A DNA stretch of 64,000 nucleotides from Agapanthus africanus (Eukaryota; Streptophyta; Magnoliopsida; Asparagales; Amaryllidaceae). The notes under the pieces are model-generated. The model was not told where the DNA came from. It saw only the letters and a program-made list of their open reading frames with translations, and did not search any database. This document shows, in pieces, positions 47,192 through 57,758 of the stretch (position 1 is the stretch's first letter; every line of letters starts with the position of its first letter). A program made the translations under genes and the position numbers. The stretch is taken from the NCBI GenBank assembly GCA_030015575.1, contig JASDDO010000019.1, positions 515,688,986 through 515,752,985 of the forward strand, read 5' to 3'.

Positions 47192-47312
47192 GATAGGTTT
47201 TACCTTTCTGAGTGTAGGATGACCCTTAGTAGATGGAGTAAGTGACTTAAGCAGGGTAGCATAGCGTGCGTATGTCCGCGGCATACTTGCGATACGATAC
47301 TCCGCCTAGGTG
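47192..47312 (+). other. Leader of F, upstream part
   Basis: Untranslated sequence between the primer-binding site and the E insertion. It resumes at 57666-57758 before the gag ATG. No coding region. Confidence 0.7.
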
Positions 47313-47317
47313 ACTTT
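47313..47317. repeat. Target-site duplication of element E (left)
   Basis: ACTTT, repeated at 57661-57665. Confidence 0.93.
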
Positions 47318-49508
47318 TGTAGGGTTCCTAGGCACTCTTGTGAGGGTTCATAAGGCATCAAATATACCCGAATAAAATTTTAGACGTGCCGAACAACCCA
47401 AAGCCGGGATCTTTGCTAGATTATTAGGGTTTAACATGCAAGTAAACATCTTTACTACTAAGTGTAAGGGATTACAACCTTTGTAGTCCGCTCCTTCGCT
47501 TCATAAGCTCCGAGTAGAAGTCCTTTCGTCGCGATCCACGATCTACCGGTCTCAAGAGAGGCTCCACGACGCGAACGATCCATGATAGCTTGTCGTATTC
47601 CTATTCTCCGATGATCTACGTCGAAGTTGTAATAATTCAAGCTCTCTCACTCTAATGAGGTGAACACCCTAATCTAATGGGCTAGATTAGATGAGGATGA
47701 TGGAGTAGTATTTATGCTTTCTTTTTATATCATAATCTCACATGAAATCATCACAAAAGGAAATTCTAGTAAGCTTTCTCAAAGCTAAAGAGAGAAGAAG
47801 ATGATGAATGAAAGAGATAATCCTTTTGTGATGAATAGAGTAAAGAATATATGATTGATCATGGAACCATGGTCAAGGATGAGAAGGTTAACCTTTGTAG
47901 AGAATAAACTAGGGCTAGGGTTTGGTTAGGTTTAAAGAATGAGTCATAAGATAATATCAACCATAATATCTTACACTTGACAAAAGGAAAGCTTCTAGAT
48001 GGTGCAAGAAGGATCTAACCCTAATCAAACCCTAACCTTGCTTAATCTCCACTAATCATGTTCCATTATTAATCATATCATGTTACTATAATATATATCA
48101 CATATATATTACATATTTGTAACAAAAGAAAATAATACAATTAACATATATCGCATATATATCAATGTATTATCCGGTGAGAAAATGAAATAATAAAGCG
48201 AGCCAATATTAGATAATGTAATACAATATATCATATATATTATTATACATTAAATCATCGAATCAACACTTGATCCGACAATCCGGCTATATCTAATATA
48301 ACCGACTAATATATCATGTACCGATTCATCGAATCAACACTTAATCCGATGTCCCGGTTCATATCTAAATATCGCGAGAATATAATACGGTATCTCATAT
48401 CGCATTATCCTCGGTCCTGCGCATATCACATATGTGTCTCTACTCCGTTTTTCCTGAGCCAAGAAACCTCTGTGTAGGACTCTAAAGAATCGTCAATACG
48501 CCGGTAGCAGGTGATGATCATATCAAACACCCACAAGCTGCAAGCGGTCAGCTAAACGTAACAGCCACCCAGGTATTGAGCGATCAGAAGATCAACAAGC
48601 TAGCCTATACGTTCTCCTGTGAATCCAATTAGTAACACTCCCGTACAGTCCGGTCTCTTCATCTGATATGTCGCATATCAAGTCTATGGGCGGTATACGT
48701 CAAACCCCAGTAACCGATAAGTCATGTCGATGTGAGGCTCATAACAGGTCGAGAAACTACTGGTAACACTTACCAGTAAATCTCTATATCAGCCCTGGCC
48801 AGGGACTTCCAGTTATAGCCAATCGAACACAGCAAAATATCAACTCCCTATACCGGGAGAGACGAATCCCTTCCTATCGCTCATTGCCTCCATGTGATTC
48901 GGAACTGCACCCAAAAGCCACCGTTTTGCACGCCCTCTTGGACATGGTAAGGTGGAAATCAAAGCACAGTGGGAATCACACAAGACTCTATGACGATCTC
49001 GGGTCTACAGACTATGCTGTACCAGTGTCACCGGAGAACTGCTATCTGACGTATGGTATATCACCATCTGGGAGTTCTCGGCGAGTCCGTCCAGTGTACC
49101 CAGTCTCCACTGAGCACCCGTACACCATCCTTGATGTCAAATACCGATGGATATGGGATCATCCATCGCCCATCATATGGGTCAAGATGCGTATACGCTA
49201 GTCTACTCTGGTGTATCGATGCCCTGTCTCGACACACCCTCGACTAGGAACAGTTATAGGATGTACTCATCGACTACCATGGCCCCACTAGTATGAACTC
49301 ATCATAGTCCCAGAAGTCGAGTACAGATCCTAAAGGCTTTATCAACATGTGAGAGAAAGACAGTAAACCAATACAAGTCAACATGTTAAGATAAAGTGAA
49401 ACCAAATAGCATACTATCATGACGAGCAAGAAAGTCCTCTCTATATATATCCAAGCATCCATCATAATATACATCATATGTACAACAATGGCCTCTAGAT
49501 AACTAACA
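47318..49508 (-). repeat. 3' LTR of element E (2191 bp)
   Basis: Nine bases shorter than its partner owing to a deletion near 49498-49500. TG...CA ends. Contains the LTR core block (about 48650-48745). Confidence 0.94.
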
Positions 49509-49524
49509 ATCTCCCACTTGCACT
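49509..49524 (-). other. Polypurine tract of element E
   Basis: Element-strand AGTGCAAGTGGGAGAT next to the LTR, overlapping the pol stop at 49525-49523. Confidence 0.9.
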
Positions 49525-52500
49525 AAGGCCAGCTGTTGTAGTATCTCATACCTAGCATCCCGAATAATCTCTCAAACTGTATCTGGGGAATGGCCTTCGT
49601 GAGTGGATCCGCAGTGTTGTCCTTCGTATCTACTCTCCTGACCTCGATCTCCCGGCGATCAACTATCTCCCTGATCAGGTGATACCGCCTCAGAATATGT
49701 CTGGACTTCTGATGGGACCTGGGTTCCTTGGCCAAAGCCACAGCTCCATTGTTATCGCAATACAGAGGTATTGGATGCTCAATGGATGGAACCACACCAA
49801 GTTCAGTGATGAACTTCTTCATCCAGACAGCCTCTTTGGCAGCATCATTGGCAGCGATGTATTCAGCCTCCATCGTCGAGTCTGCAATGGTATCCTGTTT
49901 GGAACTCTTCCAACATACCGCCCCTCCATTGATGGTAAAGACAAATCCCGAGTGCGACTTAGAGTCGTCCTTATCACTTTGGAAGCTGGAATCGGTAAAG
50001 GACTCCACCCGGAGTTCTCCGTTACCATACACCAAGAACATGTCTCTAGTCCTTCGCAAGTACTTGAGAATGTTCTTCACAGCTGTCCAGTGACTCTCTC
50101 CAGGATCTGCTTGATACCGACTCACTACACTTAGTGAGTATGCTACATCGGGTCTGGTACATAGCATCGCATACATGATAGAGCCTACTTCCGAAGCATA
50201 GGGTATCCCTTGCATGCGAGCTCTTTCCAAATCAGTCTTGGGAGACATCTCTTTGGAAAGAGTGAGTCCAGAGATCGTGGGTTGGTTCCTACGCTTGGAT
50301 TCTTCCATACTAAACCTCTTTAGTATGGTGTCAATGTACCTGGATTGGGACAATCCCAGTATCCGTTTAGATCTATCTCTATAGATCATGATTCCCAATA
50401 TGCAGGAGGCATCACCTAGATCTTTCATTGAGAATCTTTGTGATAAGAAGAGCTTGACTGATTGCAGCATAGGAATATCATTTCCTATCAAGAGTATGTC
50501 ATCCACGTACAATACGAGGAAGACAACCATACTCTCTACTACCTTTTTATAGATACAAGGTTCATCTATATTTTTGATGAAGTCAAACTCTTTGACTACA
50601 ACATCAAAACAGATGTTCCAACTCCGTGATGCTTGCTTCAACCCATAAATGGATTTAAGCAGCTTGCACACATTTCCGCTGCTCCGACTATCTACGAAGC
50701 CCTCTGGCTGAGTCATGTACATGCACTCTTCTAAATCACCGTTTAGAAAGACGGTCTTAACATCCATTTGCCAGATTTCGTAGTCATGGTATGCAGCAAT
50801 GGCAAGTAAGATCCGGATGGACTTAAGCATAGCCACTGGAGAAAAGGTTTCGTCATAATCCACACCTGGTCGTTGACGAAAACCCTTTGCTACAAGTCTA
50901 GCTTTGAAAGTCTTAACTTTTCCATCTACACCAAATTTCTTTTTAAAGATCCACTTGCTCCCAATGGGTTTTACCCCTTCAGGAGTATTTTCCGAAGTCC
51001 ATACTTTGTTGGTGTACATGGATTCCATCTCAGATCGCATTGCATCCAGCCACTTCATAGAGTCACCACTCGTGATGGCCTGCTCGAAACTAGTTGGGTC
51101 ATCATCTTCCATGATGCAATCCTCGCTTCCACCATCAATGAGAAAACCGTAGTATCTCTCAGGTGGATGAGAAACCGTGCTAGATCGGCGGAGAGGCTGG
51201 GGTTCGTCGGGTACTACTGAATTCTCTTGTTCCACTAAATCTTCAGTTGCAGTTTGTACTACTGGAACTTCTTCCAGTTCTACCTCAGAGCCACTAATCT
51301 CTTTTGCAAGAAATTCCTTTTCTAAAAAGGTAGCATGTTGAGCAACAAACACTTTTTGCTCTTCACTGTGGTAGAAAAAATATCCATAAGAATTCTTCGG
51401 ATATCCTACAAACTTGCAAAGAACTGATCGTGCCTCAAGTTTGTCCGGATTTTGCCTTTTGACATAGGCCGGACAACCCCATATCTTAACTCGTTTAAGA
51501 TACGGTCTCTTCCCACTCCATATCTCATATGGTATGGTAGGTACAGATTTAGACGGAACTTGATTCAATAGGTATGCTGCTGTCTCAAGCGCATAACCCT
51601 AGAAGGAAATAGGTAACTCATTTGTGCTCATCATAGAGCGTACCATATCTAATAGGGTGCGATTCCTTCGCTTCGATACACCGTTGTGCTGTGGTGTATA
51701 AGGAGGAGTAAGCTGAGAGAGAATCCCATTCTCTTTTAGATAATCTAGGAACTCATTGCTCAAGTATTCACCTCCTCGATCAGATCGAAGAATCTTAATA
51801 CTTTTTTCCGTTTGGTTCTCTACTTCGTGCTTATATTCTCTGAATTTCTCAAAAGCTTTAGACTTGTGTTTCATCAGGAACACATGTTCGAATCTTGAGA
51901 GATCGTCAGTGAATGTAATAAAGTAGGAAGAACCGTTCCTGGCATGCATAGACATGGGACCGCATACATCACTATGTACCAGTTCTAAGAGTTCCGTAAC
52001 TCTTTCTCCGTGTCCACTAAACGGAGCTTTGGTCATTTTTCCTTTGAGACATGAATGGCAAGTATCATAAGATGATAATTCGAACGGATTCAAATATCCA
52101 TCCTTATGTAACTTAGCCAGTCGTGTCGCATTGATATGACCAAGTCTACAATGCCACAAGTAGGATTCGTTCATTTCTGAACTTTTCCTCTTGTGTGTGT
52201 TTTGTATATTGAGGACTGTATTTTGATTTAGAATGAATATGTCATTATGTAACAAGCCTGATGCAATCAACTTTTGATCTAGGAATATGTTCATAACATT
52301 ATCCTTTACTATAAAGTTATATCCTTCTTTACTTAATAAAGAAACTGATATAATGTTGCACATCATGCTCGGTATATAATAGCACTCATTTAGAATCAGT
52401 GTATTACGACTTGGCAATACTATGTGATATTCGCCAACTGCTTTGGCTGCAATATTTGCACCGTTCCCTACTTGAACGGAATGATCACCTTTTCCCAGTT

Positions 52501-52792
52501 ATCTACCTTTACGTAGCCCATGTAACAATTTACATATGTGGGATCCTGATCCGGTATCTAACACTCAGGACGTAGGGTGAACTGAGAAACAGTTCTCAAT
52601 AACTAACACACCTGAAGAAGATGCATCAACATGCATGTTCTTTTGGGCGGCGTGAGAATCCAGATATTCTCCTGTTTCCTGTTCAGTCTTATAACTCTTA
52701 TAAGAAAGAACGGGTCCAACGTTCCCCTGCTCAGTATAATAAGCGGGTTCGGTCAATACATCCATATTATTATCTTGATTATGGCCTGACAT
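49523..52792 (-). pseudogene. gag-less copia pol of element E, three in-frame stops
   Basis: 3270 bp, exactly 1090 codons in one frame from ATG 52792-52790 to TAG 49525-49523. Residues 1-58 (starting MSGHNQDNNM) match no gag and have no zinc knuckle. From ASSSGV onward the frame aligns with element A downstream of its knuckle: protease DTGSG (about 79), integrase HHCC and D-D-E region, RT with YVDD, RNase H with TMEAEY and LYCDNN. Lesions: TGA at codon 76 and TAG at codon 398, both where A has Trp; TAA at codon 98 where C has Glu; and the integrase catalytic Glu (SERRNR in A) is Lys at codon 374 (51673-51671). There are no frameshifts, so the frame was probably open when E inserted. RT shares most residues with A. 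Confidence 0.9.
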
Positions 52793-55446
52793 GGTCGCTA
52801 CCTGGAGAGAGAGAGAGAAGAAAACACTTAAGCGTATGCTCTTGCAAGATTAGATTGGTTATTATCTTATCTAATCAGGATGTCTCCCACTGTTTTTATC
52901 AAATCTTCCTTCAAACCCTAAAAGGTAAGATTACCCGGGATTAGTTACACCCTACAATTTTGTCAATCTTTCAGCCAGATCAGTGTCGGTACTTGAGGGA
53001 GGTTCCCCGTGCTTTCGCACGGACCTAATTAAAGTAAACCTCATTTTCCCAGAGGCGTAACCCCGTTAACACTTTTCTAGACACCTACTTGATCGGCTAA
53101 TTGTCCTGTGTAAAACTCTCCCAGGAGTAACTCTTACTCGCAGTGGGTATCGGGATCCAACTATCTCATAGGAGGTATGCAATCTCATTGCAAATTTCAA
53201 CACTTGAAATTCCCGATAATATTTTGGCCCTGGCGATCTATGACCTTGACAAGGTCAACAAACCATAAATCGCAAGTCAAGTTCAACCCGTCATTTCCCG
53301 ATTGAATTAAACCCACCCGCATGACCCTTGACAAGGTCAACAAGGCCGTACGAATACCCTAATCCAATCACATCTCATGTTTTAGCAGATAAACACTAAT
53401 TAGCTACCGCACACTGTGCCTTGACAAGGTCAACAAACGCAGCACGAATACTAAGTAGGATTTATCTAAAATGACGGAGGGCTACGACAGGTTTTTCAGA
53501 AAACCTATTGCGTAATGAACTTGATATCATCGTAGAATCGAGTGTTTTTAAATGGAGTATTTTTTAGGCTTTCATTAGTTTTGCTAAAGAGGTTACTCCC
53601 GATGAAAGGATCTCGGCTCTTTCCTCATCGAATAAGGTGCAGGACATATCATATATATCACTATGCAAAGAAAAACTCTAAAAGCAATCAAAAGACAAAC
53701 CGAGTTTTGTAGCATCTACCAGTTTCGCTAAAGAGGTCACTCCCGGTGAAGGGATCTCGGCTCTTTCCCTATCGAATAAGGTGCAGGGTATATCATATAT
53801 ACCACTATGCAAAGCAAAACTGTAGCTACCCTTTTAATAAAGTTTTGATTCTACAACATCTTTTAGGTTTCTTTTCTTTTTATTAATCTCATTAATAAAA
53901 TCCCATCAGCTTATGCTTCCTAAGCATCACAGAAGAAACGAAAGCAGTAATATTTATATATCAGCATATATATATATATATATAGTATAAGCATTCGTCT
54001 CAGACAGTAATATGATCTCATCACAGAACATTGCAGCAGAAGAACATATATGAAATATTGGATATACTAGGATGTCCGTGTTTTCAATACGAGCCTGTAT
54101 AAAACACGGATTCCACGGTCGCGATGAATAGCCAAACCCACATCCTAGACCCCTACGAGAGCGGCAAGTAACACAGTCAATTCTAGGGTTAGGAGACCCG
54201 GTCTCGACTCCTCGAGATGGCCTCCCACTGGACCGTAAAACCCGGTTACTTGTGCTCCCCTCCTTGGGTCTACCTAATGCGGAAAAGTAAATAATATACA
54301 CTGGCGACATCAACCTCATCCCGGAAGTGCCCCAATAAAAGAATATTGCATACAAATGAATTTTACATGAATGAAAATAAAATCCCTCTTCTCACATAAA
54401 ACCCCCGGCTATTCAGAACATGACGATCCAATATAACATATCACAGCAACACATAATATCACATATCATCAATGTAAGTAAGTATGCATACACCGCTCGT
54501 CGTTGACATATAGCAACGAAAACCGGCAATACAACTACATACTACACTTACGGTCACAGAAAAGAAATTTTAAAACTAAAATATTTGGAATCCACATTCT
54601 CTTTAGACATCATAAATCCGAAATATCACATACTTCTCATTTCATGCCTAACTATATGAATTCCACATATTGTATCACATTCCAGATAAATAGACAGTAT
54701 TAAACTTTCCGAACAGATAATCAAATACCCAAAATTTCCTAAATTGCTCAACACTTGAGCGGAGTTCAAATAATCCCAGAAACTGTCACAGTACCGATGA
54801 TCCAGCAGTAGAAGGGTCAAGTCAACGCCTCACACGTGGCACGCCGTACAGCCCCAAACCCTAAGGTTTAGAGGTAGTTCAAGACGGTCACATAATCGAG
54901 TTAAGGTTTGTGCTCTTCTAGAGGGTCCACCGCGTAACTTGTACAATTTTTCCGAAAGATTTAAACCCGATAAAAATTCAACACTTAAAAGTTTTTCGTG
55001 CCGGGAAAAAATGAGTTAATGATATCCGTTCGAACATTTTAACAGTTTCTAAATATCCGGAAAACATCACAAAATTAAATTTTCCGATCGAATCAACGAT
55101 TACAAAATAAACCCCAGAACACTCAACACTTGAGACAGATTAAAAATACCCAGAAGCAGCAACAAGTACCTACGGATATTACCCTGAAGCCACGTGTCCC
55201 AATGCCAAAGATCGGCCGCGGAACCGCCGCGGGAAGCAGGTTCCCACCGCGGTTCCGCGGTGACTTCATAGAATTGGGAGCTCGTATTTCATGATAATTC
55301 TTAGAATTCCCTGCTGATTTTTTTGAGTATTTTTAATGCAGAAAAAATCACATTTTTACAAAATTTCCAGAGAGGGGTTCTATTTCGTCGTATCGGGTTC
55401 GATCGGAGTTTTAACTTCGTATACACGTCGCCTAATGCTCTAGCTA
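52793..55446 (-). other. 5' leader of element E
   Basis: About 2.65 kb untranslated. Contains three copies of CCTTGACAAGGTCAAC (53244, 53326, 53419), two copies of the module shared with C and D (53587-53680 and 53727-53826), a perfect 10-bp hairpin TTTTATTAAT/ATTAATAAAA with loop CTC (53878-53900), a short TA run (53964-53984) and the GC-rich inverted repeat 55216-55260. Confidence 0.8.
55216..55260. repeat. GC-rich inverted repeat in leader of E
   Basis: 20-bp arms at 55216-55235 and 55241-55260, 18 of 20 complementary, 5-nt loop, 187 nt from the primer-binding site. CCGCGG is present in both arms. Confidence 0.88.
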
Positions 55447-55459
55447 GGCTCTGATACCA
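55447..55459 (-). other. Primer-binding site of element E
   Basis: Minus strand TGGTATCAGAGCC, complementary to initiator-Met tRNA, one base from the LTR at 55461. Confidence 0.93.
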
Positions 55460-55460
55460 C

Positions 55461-57660
55461 TGTAGGGTTCCTAGGCACTATTGTGAGGGTTCATAAGGTA
55501 TCAAATATGCCCGAATAAAATTTTAGACGTGCCGAACAACCCAAAGCCGGGATCTTTGCTAGATTATTAGGGTTTAACATGCAAGTAAACATCTTTACTA
55601 CTAAGTGTGAGGGATTACAACCTTTGTAGTCCGCTCCTTCGCTTCATAAGCTCCGAGTAGAAGTCCCTTTGCCGCGATCCACGATCTCCCGGACTCAAGA
55701 GAGGCTCCACGACTCGAACGATCCATGATAGCTTGTCGTATTCCTATTCTCCGATGATCTACGCTGAAGTTGCAATAACTCAAGTTTTCTCACTCTAATG
55801 AGGTGAACACCCTAATCAATGGGCTGGATTAGATGAGGATGATGGAGTAGTATTTATACTTTCTTTTTATATCATAATCTCACATGAAATCATCACAAAA
55901 GGAAATTCTAGTAAGCTTTCTCAAAGCTAAAGAGAGAAGAAGATGATGAATGAAAGAGATAATCCTTTTGTGATGAATAGTAGTGAAGAATATATGATTG
56001 ATCATGGAACCATGGTCAAGGATGAGAAGGTTAACCTTTATAGAGAATAAACTAGGGCTAGGGTTTGGTTAGGTTTAAAGAATGAGTCATAAGATAATAT
56101 CAACCATAATATCTTACACTTGACAAAAGGAAAGCTTCTAGATGGTGCAAGAAGGAGCTAACCCTAATCAAACCCTAACCTTGCTTAATCTCCACTAATC
56201 ATGTTCCATTATTAATCATATCATGTTACTATAATATATATCACATATATATTACATATTTGTAACAAAAGAAAATAATACAATTAACATATATCGCATA
56301 TATATCAATGTATTATCCTGTGAGAAAATGAAATAATAAAGCGAGCCAATATTAGATAATGTAATACAATATATCATATATATTATTATACATTAAATCA
56401 TCGAATCAACACTTGATCCGACAATCCGGCTATATCGAATATAACCGACTAATATATCATGTACCAATTCATCGAATCAACACTTGATCCGATGTCCCGG
56501 TTCATATCTAAATATCGCGAGAATATAATACGGTATCTCATATCGTATTATCCTCGGTCCTGCGCATATCACATATGTGCCTCTACTCCGTTTTGCCTGA
56601 GCCAAGAAACCTCTGTGTAGGACTCTAAAGAATCGTCAATACGCCGGTAGCAGGTGATGATCATATCAATCACCCACAAGCTGCAAGCGGTCAGCTAAAC
56701 GTAACAGCCACCCAGGTATTGAGTGATCAGAAGATCAATAAGCTAGCCTGTACGTTCTCCTGTGAATCCAATCAGTAACACTCCCGTACAGTCCGGTCTC
56801 TTCGTCTGATATGTCGCATATCAAGTCTAGGGGTGGTATACGTCAGACCCCTGTAACCGATAAGTCATGTCGATGTGAGGCTCATAACAGGTCGAGAAAC
56901 TACTGGTAACACTTACCAGTAAATCTCTATATCAGCCCTGGCCAGGAACTTCCAGTTATAGCCAATCGAACACAGCACAACATCAACTCCCTATACCGGG
57001 AGAGACGAATCCCCTCCTATCGCTCATTGCCTCCATGTGATTCGGGACTGCACCCAAAAGCCACCGTTTTGCACGCCCTCTTGGATGTGGTAAGGTGGAA
57101 ATCAAAGCACAGTGGGAATCACACAAGACTCTATGACGATCTCGGGTCTACAGATTACCCTGTACCAGTGTCACCGAAGAACTGCCATCTGACGTATGGT
57201 ATATCACCATCTGGGAGTTCTCGGCGAGTCCGTCCAGTGTACCCAGTCTCCACTGAGCACCCGTACACCATCCTTGATGTCAAACACCGATGGATATAGG
57301 ATCATCCATCGCCCATCATATGGGTCAAGATGCATATACGCTAGTCTACTCTGGTGTATCGATGCCCTGTTTCGACACACTCTCGACTAGGAACAGTTAT
57401 AGGATGTACTCATCGACTACTGTGGCCCCACTAGTATGAACTCATCATAGTCCCAGTAGTCGAGTACAGATCCTAAGGGCTTTATCAACATGTGAGAGAA
57501 AGGCAGTAAACCAATACAAGTCAACATGTTAAGATAAAGTGAAACCAAATAGCATACTATCATGACGAGCAAGAAAGTCCTCTCTATATATATCCAAGCA
57601 TCCATCATAAAATACATCATATGTACAACAATGGCCTCTAAGGCATATACATAACTAACA
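55461..57660 (-). repeat. 5' LTR of element E (2200 bp)
   Basis: Starts TGTAGGGTTC on the plus strand and ends ATAACTAACA, before the ACTTT duplication. Confidence 0.94.
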
Positions 57661-57665
57661 ACTTT
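57661..57665. repeat. Target-site duplication of element E (right)
   Basis: ACTTT, matching 47313-47317. The F leader resumes here. Confidence 0.93.
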
Positions 57666-57758
57666 ATGATATACTTGCTTGAAATTTCTTCTTCAATTCC
57701 GTGTATCCTATAATTCTATTGCACCGTTCTTACTGTCCTGTTTCCTGTACCAGTCACT

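Larger units (their letters stand above)
47318..57660 (-). mobile_element. Complete copia element E (10,343 bp), gag-less
   Basis: Minus-strand copia element inserted in the leader of F. LTRs 47318-49508 and 55461-57660, primer-binding site 55459-55447, leader of about 2.65 kb, a single gag-less pol frame 52792-49523, polypurine tract 49524-49509, ACTTT duplications. The LTRs differ by roughly 2.5-3%, so it is older than A and D. Same subfamily as C. Confidence 0.95.
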
